The notes under the pieces: generated by a model | The model's database searches: none | What the model saw: only the letters and a program-made list of their open reading frames with translations | What the model was told of the DNA's origin: nothing | Program-made: the position numbers and the translations under genes | Assembly (NCBI GenBank): GCA_030830965.1 | Contig: JAURLX010000007.1 | Coordinates: 1-34,808 of the forward strand | Length of the DNA stretch: 34,808 nt | Source of the DNA: Verrucomicrobiota bacterium | Lineage (GTDB): Bacteria; Verrucomicrobiota; Verrucomicrobiia; Opitutales; UBA953 | Reading direction: 5' to 3' | Part shown: positions 7,487 through 16,535 of the stretch, one piece after another | Layout of the letters: each line of letters begins with the position of its first letter | How positions within the stretch are numbered: the first letter of the stretch is position 1

Positions 7487-8299
7487 TCAGCCCGCCTTCT
7501 TCTTCGCCCTGCCGTTCTTCTCGTCGGCAGGCGGAGGGGGCGTTCCCGTGGGCGGCAGGTCGGGAGGACGCAGCTTGGGCGGGTCATACTCCGTGATGCT
7601 GGTGATACGGTATTTGTCCGAGAGCGTCTCACCCGGTACCTGGAGTATGAAGAAGATGCTTCGGCTGTTGGGCTTGCAGAGGATCCGTCCGTCGGTGATC
7701 GGGGCCGCCGGGGAGCCCGGCTCCTCCACCGCCACCACGTAGCGCGGCTGCGATCGGGGGCCGGTGAAACGTTCGGGGAAGTTCGACTCCGTGCCCCCTT
7801 CCGAGGTGAACTGCCGGTTGCCGATGAGCATGTGGACCCTCGATTTCGTGTAGTTCACGAACTTGATGGTGCCGTAGGGGAAGACCGTGGTGCTGAAGTC
7901 GAACACCTTCGGCTGGGCGGAGGTGCCCTGCGGGTTGGCGAAGAGGATCACCGCCAGGTCCATATCGTCGGCGGGGATGGGCACCGAGCAGAAGGGCAGC
8001 CACACCTCGACGGGATTGCCCGACTTGTCGAGCTCCGCGCCCACGGTCTTGCGTACCACCGTGGCCACGGCCGGGCCGGAATACTGGATGACCTGGCTGA
8101 CCGACATGACGTTGGGGCTCACGGGCAGCCGGTCCTTGAAGAGCTGGAGCGCGAGCTCGGGAGGGTTGTCCGGGCTGCCGCCCCACCAGGCTATCCGCAG
8201 CCGGGCCCGGCGGGTCACCTCGTCCGCGCGCTGGGCGTGGAGTCCGGCTACAATCGTGAGTCCGGCCGCCAAGGCGGCCAGGTTTCTAAGGATGCTCAT
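7487..8299 (-). CDS. Secreted protein of unknown function, partner of the giant prepilin-like gene
   Basis: This 270-aa protein is not recognised as a named family. It has an N-terminal signal peptide (hydrophobic core about 5-19, likely cleavage after GLHA, about residue 22). A mature domain rich in beta-type segments follows, including RIAWWGGSPDNPPEL, VIQYSGPAVATVV, VWLPFCSV and YVVAVEEPG. The tail is proline-rich and ends in a basic GRAKKKAG. The start lies 3 bases after the stop of the 1990-aa gene on the same strand, so the two are almost surely cotranscribed and probably act together at the envelope or surface. The two Cys (in PFCSVP and ILCKPN) could form a disulfide. A role as accessory or assembly factor for the large protein is inference only. 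Confidence 0.75.
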   Translation of the reverse strand: MSILRNLAALAAGLTIVAGLHAQRADEVTRRARLRIAWWGGSPDNPPELALQLFKDRLPVSPNVMSVSQVIQYSGPAVATVVRKTVGAELDKSGNPVEVWLPFCSVPIPADDMDLAVILFANPQGTSAQPKVFDFSTTVFPYGTIKFVNYTKSRVHMLIGNRQFTSEGGTESNFPERFTGPRSQPRYVVAVEEPGSPAAPITDGRILCKPNSRSIFFILQVPGETLSDKYRITSITEYDPPKLRPPDLPPTGTPPPPADEKNGRAKKKAG

Positions 8300-8302
8300 G
8301 GA

Positions 8303-11300
8303 TCAGATATCGTTCGGTCCGAGCCAGCGCAGGGCGACGGCGCGGAAACGCCGGCCGAAGACCCGGTTGATCCGGCGCTCCTCCGCCAACGCCTGCCGTT
8401 CGGCGGCGGTCGCGCCGGGGGGCGCGGGGTCGGGCGTGACCTCGTACAGGTCCATGACCGCCTGCTTGTCGTAGTCGGCGCCTCCCGCCCGGTAGTCGAT
8501 GCGCCGGCGGCTGAGCTCGGTGTACTCCGGGAAGCGGGTGCCCGTGGACATCGCCACGAAGTCGTTCGTGCGCTGGACCACGACCTCGATCCAGGCCTTG
8601 CCGATGGTCTTGCCGGAGTTGTCGAGGGCCTCGCCGTAGGCGCGCACGGTGAACGTGTCGGACCTGGCCGTCAGGCTCGGGCCGATCGAGTTCAGCACGT
8701 CGGCCTGGGTGACGATGCCGGCGGCGCCGAGGCCAGCCGTCACGGTGGAGGCGGAGGGGGTCGGCGACGTCTGGGACATCGCCCTGATGGCGGGGAAGCG
8801 CGTGTTGGACGGGATCTTCGGGTACGCGCTGGTCTCCCTCCACCAGCTGGTGGAGGAGGCCGCGGAGTCGTCCGCGCGGATCACGTTGGGGTCGTACCAG
8901 TTGGCGCCGGGGCTGGGCGCGACGGGCGCCACGAAGGTGCCGCCGGCCGCGGTCACGGCCGTCGCGTTGATGCCGGACTTGTCGATCGCGGCCTGCAGGG
9001 CGCCGCGGAGTCCGAAGTTGTCGGCGTTGATCAGCCGCCGGTTCACGAAGTCGGCCAGCGACATGAACGGGCCTCGTCCACGGATCTCGCGGACCACGGC
9101 CGTCGCCAGCGCATCGATCTCCTGGTCGCTCAGCTCCCGGTGCTTGTTCCAGGGGTCGCTGCCCGTCGTATCGCCGGGGCCGAAGGCACGGGCGAAGCGG
9201 GTGAGCGCCGTGCCGCTGCCGGGGGCACCTGACGCGTCGGCGAGGGGCTGGCCGCGGAGTCCGGAGAGCACGGCCTTCCAGGCGGGCTTCGAGGTCGAGT
9301 TGATGTTGAATCCTCCGTCATACAGCGCGTTGCGCGCGATGTACTTGGGGTGGGGGAACTCGGTCTCGGGCAGCGCCGAGAGGTTGGCGAAGCTGGCCTG
9401 CGTGGTGAAGGACTGCTTGCCGTCGGGTATGAACGCCACGCGCTTGTTGGCCAGGGGGCTGCGGCCTGCCTCGAGCGCCGCCTTGAGCAGGGCGAAGGAG
9501 GACGGGTCGGAGACGCCTTGGCGCTGCAGCGCCTGGGCCTGCGAGGCGACCACCGCGGAGTCCGAGGGGAGGTCGGGCCCGGTCGGCCAGTTGGAGGCGG
9601 TGGTCGGGTTGTACGAGTTCGCGGCGAGGTTGAGGCCGCTGAAGTAGTAGCTGTCCCACAGGGTGAAGTTGGCCGCGAAGGCGTGGTCGACCCTCGGGGC
9701 GGTCCGGTTGCGGACCGGCTTGGTCCCCATGGCCTTGGCGACGTAGCCGTGCTCCGGCACGGGTCCTTTGTCGGCCGCGAGAAGCCCGTTTTCGGAAGTG
9801 AAGGCCTCCCGCGGGCCTGGCCATTCGAAGATGCGCGTCAGATCTGCGATGCCGGGGTGGGCGTAGGAGGCCCCGACGGTGATATCGGCGTCGGTGCTGA
9901 TCTCCGCCGCGGGGGCGGAGCCGAGCTGGACGAGGGAGAGCATCGGCCGGCGGGGCAGGGGGTGCAGGACCACGTTGGAGGATCCGCCGGCGCTGCCGAA
10001 GAGGCTCCTGCCCCAGTAGCCCTGCTCGCCGCTGGCGGAGAAGGACAGATTGTTGTAGGAGTTGTAATCTGCCTCGGAGGGGAAGACGCGCTGGGTCTCG
10101 ATCCAGCCCATCGGGGTGTGGGCCTTGCCGTCGTAGCCGAAGAGCTGCGCCTGCTGAGCCCGGTCGCCGATGAAATAGGGCGTCATGGGCGCGTTACGTA
10201 TCTCGTCCGGGGTCTTCATGCGGTCGCGGTACGGGTTGCCGCCAGGGTTGCTGTTCTTGTTGCCGAACCCCGCGGTGAAGGTGGTGCGCGGGTACCAGAC
10301 GTTGGAGTCGTCGCGCGTGGTGTCCGCGGCCCGTCGGACGAAGTCGATCATGAGCACCGGCCGGCCGTCCTCCCCGTATTCGATGCGGATGTCCATGTGG
10401 TTCGAGAGCGTATCGGCCTTGTTGGCCGTCGCCTCGAACGCGTTGTTGTTGGCTCCGTTGAACTCGGGGTCCATCTGGAGGGACGCGTTGGTGGAATACC
10501 CCGCCTTGATGTGGTAGTCGGGCGTCGCCGGATTCTGGTTGAAGGGGGCGGCGCGCGTCCACTCGAGGTTCGGCTTGTAGTAGTAGGCGGAGTCGTTGTT
10601 GCTGTTGGGGTACATCGGCCATCCCGCCGTCATGGCCTGGAAGTTCAGCAGGAGCGGCTCGTCGACGAGGCCGAATCCGTTCACGGTTTCCGTGCCCTCC
10701 GCGTACTTGCGGATCAGGCGGCTCGGGTTGGCGGGGTCGGGGATGTAACTCGAGGGGTCGTCGTTGGGGGCGCCGAACCAGCGCCGGTGGGTATTGAGCT
10801 GGGCGAGGCCGTTGATGCTGCGCTTGCCCTGCAGGTAGAAGTTCCAGCTCTGGTTGCCATGGAGGGCGACGCGTCCGTTGCGCTTCACCGCGGCGACGTA
10901 GCGCGAGGGGTTGGTGATGGTGTAGGTCTCGGGGAGGTAGGTCGGAGGGGGTCCGCGGGTGACCTGCTCGGCCTCGGCGCCCACGATGTAGCCGTTGTAG
11001 TTCACCCACCCGCTGTTGCGGATGAGCATGTAGATGGGCGCCCCTCCGAGGATGGCCTCGATCGACTCGACGGTCCCGTCCCAGGTCGGGAACGCGTCGT
11101 GGATCTTACGCTGGTTGATGCAGGCGTTCCAGAGGTCGTTCAGACGGCGGGCGTATTCGATGTCGGCCAGGCCCCCGTTGGTCCAGGTGATCCAAGGCCC
11201 CACGGCGGGGGGCTGGTAGTTGGAGTTGTTGTATTCGGCGAAGATCTTGCAGACCTCGAAGTCGAGGTTCCAGAGGACGCGTTCGGCGTTGGAGTTGCGC

Positions 11301-14275
11301 GAGCCTGAGCCGAGCCGCGAGCGCACGTTGTGGAAGGGCGTCATCTTGTAGAAGACGCGGCTGGTCGTGTCGACGAAGCCCACGTCCCCGGGGATGGAGA
11401 CGTTGCGTCCCCCGCTTTCGACCAGCGCCCCTGCGCTGCGCGAGGTGGCGAGCACGCGGACCTCGCCTGGCTCGAGCCGGATGCGGGCCCCCGAAGGGCC
11501 GGTGCCGCCCGAGCCGGCCACGATGCGGAAGGCCATGGGCCGGTTGTCGTTTTCGCCGCCGCCCACCACGACGTCGCCGAAGTCGATCGTCTGGTTGGAC
11601 ATCGGGTCGAGCGCTCCGACGACCGGGTCCGGTGCGGTCGGGCGGTTGACGGGGTCGTAGTACTGCCGGTTGGTCGAGTTGTAGTTACGTCCCGTGGCCC
11701 GCATGATGAAGCGGAACGGGGAGCTGAGTCCGCTGGTGACCAGCGTGAGCCCCTCGAATTCCATGGGCGCGTCGTAGGGGTTGTGCACGACCACGATGGG
11801 GTCGATCGTCACGCCGATCTGGGACCCGTTGCGCACGCCGGAATAGACGGTGGAGAGGCGGAGGATTGTGGGCGAAAGCTGGGGGCTGGTCGGCCAGGTG
11901 CGGGTGGTGTTGGCGATGTTGCCCGGGGTCATCGGGCTGCTGGGGTAGTCGTACCAGCCGTCGGTCTTGGCGCTGGGGTGCGAGGTGGGGCGTCCGAGGC
12001 CGGGCGAGGAGTCCCAGCGGGTGTCGGTGCCGCTCGCCGACCCGAAGGTGAACCGGCCGCCGCCGGCGGTCGCGGCAGGGTTGATCGTGCCGATGATGCC
12101 GTCGAAGGGGATGCGGTACCGTCGTTCGGCCTGGAACAGGGCGTAGGAGCCCCCGTCCGCGAAGTTGTTGCGGTAGCGGTAGGAGGAGTCTGGGATCGCC
12201 GCGCCGGAGGAGAAGTATCCGTCGACGACGGGCATCTGGGTGGTGCGGGAGCCGTCGGTGCTGGGGGGGTCGGAGCGTCGGCCCGGCGTGTAGCGGAGGC
12301 CGCTGGCGAAGGTGAAGGGCTCCAGGCCGCGCGCCAGGAAGCTGTCCGCCGCGGGGTTGCCGATGCCGCGCAGGCCCTGGGAGTTCTCCGCGGCCGCCTC
12401 GGTCTCGCGTTTGTACATACGGTACCAGTTGCGGTAGAGGTCCCAGGTGGGGCCGCGCACGATGCGCCCCATGAGGTTGTCGGGGTGGGCAGGGTAGAGG
12501 TTGCTCCAGGGCAGTACGGTGTTGCGTGCCCGCACGTCGGTGGGGGCGCCCGAGCTGGTCGGGAGGAGGTTCGGGAAGGACGGATTCTGGTTGTTCGCGG
12601 TCAGCCGGATGTCGTTGAAGAAGTTGGAGTGGATCGGGACCTCGTAGGTGAATCCGAGCCGTTCCGGCGTCTCTCCGCCGTTGCGGGTGCGGATGGCGCC
12701 GAGGAGCGCGCCGAACTTGGAGGGGCCGACGTAGCGGGCCGCCCATTCGGACGCCCGCGGCGAGGCCTTGAGCAGGTCGTCGGCCGATCCGATCGTGTCG
12801 AGCAGGTTAGGACGGTTGAAATCCAGGTCCGCCGGCCCCTGGGCTCCGTGGAAGAGGGAGGGCGCGCGCTGGACAGTCACCGCCGAGGCCTTCTGGCCGG
12901 GGAAAAGTTCCAGCGTCCGGTAGACGGAGTAGGGCAGTTCGAAGGCCGTGGACAGGTCGGTCTTGAATCCTCCGTTGTAGGTGTCCGTCAGCGTCGAGTA
13001 GGACCAGACGGTGATGTCGTGCCAGAGCGCGTGCTGCGCCGCGTCCATCGCGGCTCCCGCGGGCTCCCCGCTGCCGGCGATCTTGGCCCAGAGTAGCAGG
13101 CCCGACGGCGTGGTGACGCGAGCGAGTCGGCCCAGGTCCGGTCCGGTCGCCGCCGCGATGTCGGACGCGCGCCAGCCGGTGAAGAGCGGGCCGAAGTTGG
13201 CCGGGAGGCCGGCGAGGCCGAGCTTGCTGTCGAGGGCCGAGGGTGTGGCGGCCGAAGGCGTCACGGATTCGATCCCGTTGCGCATGGTGGCCGCGCCGCT
13301 GAAGCCTCGGTCCCAGTCCGTCAGCCCGTCCCGGGGCTGGCCGGTCGAGCTGTGCGCGTAGGAGTCGGGAAGGTTGACCTTGGCCTTGAGGCCTTCGTCG
13401 CCGATCCAGAAGGCGAAGCGTCCGCTGGGGGCGCTGGTGGCGCGGGACGCCGCGTCGCGGTAGGGCCCGGGCAGCGGGAGCGGTGTGGCGTCGACCGCGC
13501 CGTAGTACTCCTGCAGAAGGCGCTGCGCGTTGGCGGCGGCCGGCCACGAGACCGAGCCGCGGGAGACCAGCGGCACGACGCTGCCGTTCACGGTCGCGAG
13601 GGCACCGCTGGCGGGGGAAAGCGGGAACGCGAGGGCGTTGATGAGCGCCTGCCCCTCCTGCATCACGGCGTTGCCGCTGCCGTCGAAGTAGAGCCGGTTG
13701 GCGGAGTAGTTCTGGATGCTGATGTTGGTCGGGCTGGCGAGGCTGTCCTGCGCGGCGACGGCTTCGATCTCGTCGGGATACACGGCGCTTGCGCGCGTGG
13801 GGGACACGAGCCATCCGAGGAAGAGCCTCGAGTTGTGCGGGTTGGTCACGCTCCAGTCGCGCACGCGGGTGGAGTCGATGCCTCCGGTCGCCCAGACTCC
13901 CGTCCAGTAGCGTCTCTGGTGATGCACGGCCACCGGGCTTCCCGGCACGGTGCTGGCGATGTTGGGATTGGGGAACTTTAGGCCCGAGGCGGTGCGGACC
14001 GTGGGCACCGACACGGGGCCCGGGTTCACGTCGTCGGCGTACATGTCGGCGCGCATGGACACGCGCTGGTCCGGCCCCATCATGTATTGCAGCTGTCCGA
14101 TCGCGACGCGGGCGGCGGCGAGCGCGTTGAGCCTGGCGCGCTGGTAGCCGGCTTGGCCTTGGGCGAGGCGACTCTCGATCTGCAGGAAGGAGGCGAGGAC
14201 GATGACCATCAGCACCATGCCGGACATCACCGTGAGGGACAGGACGAGGGAAAAACCGGAACGCTTAAGTTTCAT
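8303..14275 (-). CDS. Giant prepilin-like protein (resembles Verru_Chthon cassette protein A)
   Basis: This 1990-aa protein starts MKLKRSGFSLVLSL. A short basic leader ends in Gly7, then Phe8 and a ~20-residue hydrophobic helix, as in type IV prepilin-like proteins cut by PilD. The usual Glu5 of the mature protein is absent, as in GspK-type pseudopilins. The rest is a very long exported region rich in Asn, Ser, Tyr and Pro. The C-terminal part holds DQEIDALATAVVREIRGR, FMSLADFVNRRLI and RAYGEALDNSG ahead of AWIEVVVQRTNDFV. These recall the C-termini of large Verrucomicrobia proteins of the Verru_Chthon cassette A type, from memory. The ATG at 14275 fits the leader and a promoter at 14323-14296; a start at 14323 would overlap that promoter. 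Cassette members B to D are not nearby. The function is unknown; surface or secretion-related is likely. Confidence 0.7.
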   Translation of the reverse strand: MKLKRSGFSLVLSLTVMSGMVLMVIVLASFLQIESRLAQGQAGYQRARLNALAAARVAIGQLQYMMGPDQRVSMRADMYADDVNPGPVSVPTVRTASGLKFPNPNIASTVPGSPVAVHHQRRYWTGVWATGGIDSTRVRDWSVTNPHNSRLFLGWLVSPTRASAVYPDEIEAVAAQDSLASPTNISIQNYSANRLYFDGSGNAVMQEGQALINALAFPLSPASGALATVNGSVVPLVSRGSVSWPAAANAQRLLQEYYGAVDATPLPLPGPYRDAASRATSAPSGRFAFWIGDEGLKAKVNLPDSYAHSSTGQPRDGLTDWDRGFSGAATMRNGIESVTPSAATPSALDSKLGLAGLPANFGPLFTGWRASDIAAATGPDLGRLARVTTPSGLLLWAKIAGSGEPAGAAMDAAQHALWHDITVWSYSTLTDTYNGGFKTDLSTAFELPYSVYRTLELFPGQKASAVTVQRAPSLFHGAQGPADLDFNRPNLLDTIGSADDLLKASPRASEWAARYVGPSKFGALLGAIRTRNGGETPERLGFTYEVPIHSNFFNDIRLTANNQNPSFPNLLPTSSGAPTDVRARNTVLPWSNLYPAHPDNLMGRIVRGPTWDLYRNWYRMYKRETEAAAENSQGLRGIGNPAADSFLARGLEPFTFASGLRYTPGRRSDPPSTDGSRTTQMPVVDGYFSSGAAIPDSSYRYRNNFADGGSYALFQAERRYRIPFDGIIGTINPAATAGGGRFTFGSASGTDTRWDSSPGLGRPTSHPSAKTDGWYDYPSSPMTPGNIANTTRTWPTSPQLSPTILRLSTVYSGVRNGSQIGVTIDPIVVVHNPYDAPMEFEGLTLVTSGLSSPFRFIMRATGRNYNSTNRQYYDPVNRPTAPDPVVGALDPMSNQTIDFGDVVVGGGENDNRPMAFRIVAGSGGTGPSGARIRLEPGEVRVLATSRSAGALVESGGRNVSIPGDVGFVDTTSRVFYKMTPFHNVRSRLGSGSRNSNAERVLWNLDFEVCKIFAEYNNSNYQPPAVGPWITWTNGGLADIEYARRLNDLWNACINQRKIHDAFPTWDGTVESIEAILGGAPIYMLIRNSGWVNYNGYIVGAEAEQVTRGPPPTYLPETYTITNPSRYVAAVKRNGRVALHGNQSWNFYLQGKRSINGLAQLNTHRRWFGAPNDDPSSYIPDPANPSRLIRKYAEGTETVNGFGLVDEPLLLNFQAMTAGWPMYPNSNNDSAYYYKPNLEWTRAAPFNQNPATPDYHIKAGYSTNASLQMDPEFNGANNNAFEATANKADTLSNHMDIRIEYGEDGRPVLMIDFVRRAADTTRDDSNVWYPRTTFTAGFGNKNSNPGGNPYRDRMKTPDEIRNAPMTPYFIGDRAQQAQLFGYDGKAHTPMGWIETQRVFPSEADYNSYNNLSFSASGEQGYWGRSLFGSAGGSSNVVLHPLPRRPMLSLVQLGSAPAAEISTDADITVGASYAHPGIADLTRIFEWPGPREAFTSENGLLAADKGPVPEHGYVAKAMGTKPVRNRTAPRVDHAFAANFTLWDSYYFSGLNLAANSYNPTTASNWPTGPDLPSDSAVVASQAQALQRQGVSDPSSFALLKAALEAGRSPLANKRVAFIPDGKQSFTTQASFANLSALPETEFPHPKYIARNALYDGGFNINSTSKPAWKAVLSGLRGQPLADASGAPGSGTALTRFARAFGPGDTTGSDPWNKHRELSDQEIDALATAVVREIRGRGPFMSLADFVNRRLINADNFGLRGALQAAIDKSGINATAVTAAGGTFVAPVAPSPGANWYDPNVIRADDSAASSTSWWRETSAYPKIPSNTRFPAIRAMSQTSPTPSASTVTAGLGAAGIVTQADVLNSIGPSLTARSDTFTVRAYGEALDNSGKTIGKAWIEVVVQRTNDFVAMSTGTRFPEYTELSRRRIDYRAGGADYDKQAVMDLYEVTPDPAPPGATAAERQALAEERRINRVFGRRFRAVALRWLGPNDI

Positions 14276-14408
14276 CGGTAAAGTGGGGTTTGAATAAGGT
14301 ATCTCCCCCATGGCAGGTGTCAAAGAATAGGTTATCTACATTAGTAAAAAACAATCATATAAACACCATTAAAACATTAAACAATCATTTAAAATCATTT
14401 AAATAGCG
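14276..14408. repeat. AT-rich divergent region with direct repeats
   Basis: This spacer between the divergent giant gene and exbB is strongly AT-rich from about 14325 to 14405. Direct repeats aaacaatcatataaa (14349-14363) and aaacaatcatttaaa (14379-14393) differ at one base and are 30 bases apart. A third partial copy, aatcatttaaa, follows at about 14393-14403. The spacing is near three helical turns, so a repeated binding site for a regulator or nucleoid protein is plausible. No gene is seen here. Confidence 0.5.
14296..14323 (-). promoter_or_regulatory. Candidate sigma70-type promoter for the giant gene
   Basis: On the minus strand a perfect TTGACA (14323-14318) is followed after 16 bases by TACCTT (14301-14296), a weak -10. 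Transcription would start about 13 bases before the ATG at 14275. The -35 match is exact and the -10 match is poor, so confidence is limited. If real, it rules out the longer reading frame that starts at 14323. Confidence 0.4.
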
Positions 14409-14996
14409 ATGGCTTGCAGGTTTGGTGGCATGGGGAAGGGTGTAAGCGTGGAAACCCTCCTCTCAGGCGCAGGATATTTCATCTGGCCGCTCGGAGCCTG
14501 CTCGCTGCTCGCCCTCTTCTTGGTGGTCGAGCGGGCTCTCGCATTCCGTACGGACCGGGTGATTCCTCCAGCGATCATCGCCGCCGCGATGCGCGGAGAG
14601 ACGGCCGCCGCCGACGTGGGCGACGACTCCGCGGCCGCGCGGCTCGTCGTCCGCTGGAGGTCAGGCGCCGCCGGCGAGGCGCTCAAGGCCTTCGCGCGCG
14701 CCGAGGTCGTGCGGCTCCAGCGCGGCCTTCATCTGCTCGACAGCGTGGTCGCCGCCTCGCCGCTGATCGGGCTGCTCGGGACGGTCGCCGGGCTCGCCGC
14801 CATCTTTCCTTCGCAGGGCGTGCCCGACCAGGCGACGCTCACGCGGGGCGTGGGCCTCGCGCTCAGCACCACGATGATCGGCCTCTTCATCGCGATCCCC
14901 TCGCTGATCGCCGCCAACTGGCTGCACCGACGCCTCGAGGTCCTCAGCTCGCGGCTCGAGGTGCTCGTCGAGTCGCTCGAGTCCTCCCGCCGATGA
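14409..14996 (+). CDS. exbB: MotA/TolQ/ExbB proton-channel family protein
   Basis: This protein of up to 195 aa is an ExbB/TolQ inner-membrane subunit that, with ExbD/TolR, uses the proton motive force to drive an envelope motor. A first membrane helix (about 22-42) is followed by a cytoplasmic loop. The family signature SPLIGLLGTVAGLAAIF and a last helix LSTTMIGLFIAIPSLIAAN come next. The exbD stop/start overlap (ATGA) shows translational coupling. The start is uncertain: ATG 14409, ATG 14430 and GTG 14448 are in frame. GTG 14448 is preceded by purine-rich ggggaaggg and would give 182 aa with a more usual N-terminus. Whether it serves a TonB-type or Tol-type system is not decided; no tonB or pal gene is in this operon. 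Confidence 0.88.
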   Translation: MACRFGGMGKGVSVETLLSGAGYFIWPLGACSLLALFLVVERALAFRTDRVIPPAIIAAAMRGETAAADVGDDSAAARLVVRWRSGAAGEALKAFARAEVVRLQRGLHLLDSVVAASPLIGLLGTVAGLAAIFPSQGVPDQATLTRGVGLALSTTMIGLFIAIPSLIAANWLHRRLEVLSSRLEVLVESLESSRR

Positions 14997-15394
14997 GCGT
15001 CGCGGTCCTGCGCCGCCGTCGGGCGGAGATCAACGTCGTCCCGCTCGTGGACGTCATGGTGGTGCTCGTGTTCTTCCTCCTCCTCAGCTCGCGCATGGAG
15101 GACGCGCGCATGCTCGGCGTCGTGCCGCCCGCCGCCGCGTCCGGCGCCGCCGGCACGGCCGCCGCGTCCGCGGTGGTCGCGGTCGACCGCGACGGCCGCG
15201 TCTATCTGGAGGGCCGGGAGGTCGCGCCCGCCGCCCTCGTCGCCGCCCTGGCCGACCTCGCCCGCGCGCGTCCCGGCGCCGAGGTGGTGGTGGTCGCCGA
15301 CGAGCGTTCGCAGACGGGCGCCGCCGTGCGCGCGCTCGACGCCGCCGGTCGCGCCGGACTCCGCGCTCGCCTGCTCACCCGCCCCGAACGCTGA
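14993..15394 (+). CDS. exbD: ExbD/TolR biopolymer transport protein
   Basis: This 133-aa single-pass protein is the ExbD/TolR partner of the preceding ExbB. The N-terminal membrane helix reads INVVPLVDVMVVLVFFLLL and carries the conserved Asp (about residue 20) needed for proton translocation in the family. The periplasmic domain has the usual VVAVDRDGRVYLEGREV pattern and ends near residue 133. The ATG overlaps the exbB stop by four bases, and its own TGA shares one base with the ATG of the M42 peptidase. The rationale for coupling it to the downstream metabolic genes is not clear from sequence. Confidence 0.9.
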   Translation: MSVAVLRRRRAEINVVPLVDVMVVLVFFLLLSSRMEDARMLGVVPPAAASGAAGTAAASAVVAVDRDGRVYLEGREVAPAALVAALADLARARPGAEVVVVADERSQTGAAVRALDAAGRAGLRARLLTRPER

Positions 15395-16476
15395 TGACCA
15401 CCTCCGACCGCGAACTGCTCCGCCTGCTCGAGGCCTACACCCAGGCCCACGGGGTCTCCGGCCACGAGGACGCCGTGCGCGCGATCTTCGTCCGCGAGAC
15501 CGCCGGACGCGCGCATGTCTGCGACGGGCTCGGCGGCGTGACCGCCTCGCCCCCGCGGGAGGGCCGCGGGCCGCGCGTGGTGCTCACCGCCCACATGGAC
15601 GAGATCGGCTTCCTCGTGCAGTCGGTCACGCCCGACGGTTTCCTGCGGCTCGTGCCCGTCGGCGGCTGGCCCGACGGCGTCCTCGCCGCGCAGCGTCTCC
15701 GCGTGCTCTCCCGTGCGACGGGTCGCGAGCACGTGGGGGTCGTCGCCGCGCTCCCGCCGCATCAAGGCGGCGCGCAGGCCTCCTCCGTGGAGCGGATGTT
15801 CGTGGATGTCGGCGCGCGCTCTTCGGATTCCGTCCACGCGCTCGGCATCCGCCCCGGCGACCCCGTCGCGCCAGAAGGCCCCTTCACGCCGCTCTCCGAG
15901 TCCGGCCGATTCCTCGCCAAGGCCTTCGACAACCGCGCGGGCATGGCCGTCCTCACGCTCGCCCTCCGCGAGCTCGACGCGGGTCCGCCCTGCGCGGCCG
16001 ACATCCTTGGCGTCGCCACGGCCCAGGAGGAGGTCGGTTGCCGCGGCGCGGCGGTGGCCGCGCGCCTCTCGCGGCCCGACGTGGCCATCGTCCTCGAGGG
16101 GCCGCCCGCCGACGACGTGCCCGGCCTCCGCGGCGCCGATTCCCAAGGGGTGCTCGGGGCCGGCGTGCAGGTGCGCGCCTTCGACCCCACCGCCATCATG
16201 AGCCCGCGTCTCGTCGACCTCGCCCTCGACGTCGCCTCCGCGGCCGGCATCCCGGTGCAGCTGGCCGTGCGCCGCACGGGCGGCACGGACGCCCGCGCCT
16301 TCCAGGCCTTCGGCCACGGCGTGCCCGTGATCGTCCTCGGCGTCCCTGCGCGCTACATCCACACCCACCAGTCGGTGGTCGACCTCGACGACGTCCGCGC
16401 CTGCGTCGCCCTCGCCGTGGCCCTGGCCCGCCGGCTTGGCTCCGGGGCGGCGGCCGACCTCGTCCGATTCCTCTGA
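15394..16476 (+). CDS. M42-family metalloaminopeptidase
   Basis: This 360-aa protein belongs to the M42 family of dinuclear metal peptidases (glutamyl aminopeptidase/FrvX/TET type), which form large tetrahedral particles that degrade short peptides in the cytoplasm. Ligands and catalytic residues can be placed: H67 (TAHMDEIG), D179 (AFDNRAG), the EE pair at 212-213 (AQEEVGCRG), E235 (VLEGPP) and the terminal His of HTHQSVV. VTASPPREG marks the start of the inserted domain region. The length fits (about 350). It overlaps exbD by one base (TGATG), so it is read in the same operon. Some M42-like enzymes have endoglucanase annotations; the peptidase assignment is preferred. Substrate preference cannot be seen. 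Confidence 0.87.
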   Translation: MTTSDRELLRLLEAYTQAHGVSGHEDAVRAIFVRETAGRAHVCDGLGGVTASPPREGRGPRVVLTAHMDEIGFLVQSVTPDGFLRLVPVGGWPDGVLAAQRLRVLSRATGREHVGVVAALPPHQGGAQASSVERMFVDVGARSSDSVHALGIRPGDPVAPEGPFTPLSESGRFLAKAFDNRAGMAVLTLALRELDAGPPCAADILGVATAQEEVGCRGAAVAARLSRPDVAIVLEGPPADDVPGLRGADSQGVLGAGVQVRAFDPTAIMSPRLVDLALDVASAAGIPVQLAVRRTGGTDARAFQAFGHGVPVIVLGVPARYIHTHQSVVDLDDVRACVALAVALARRLGSGAAADLVRFL

Positions 16477-16535
16477 GGAAGGCGCAGTTCCCGCTTGTTC
16501 GCCCGCCCCGGTCGGGAGAATGTGACGCACCCCCC

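Noticed and set aside
9350-13096. Long plus-strand open frames (652 and 588 codons) opposite the giant prepilin-like gene
   Set aside because: They are Val/Gly/Arg-rich read-through of GC-biased codons. The minus-strand frame has a leader peptide, a promoter candidate and family-like C-terminal motifs.
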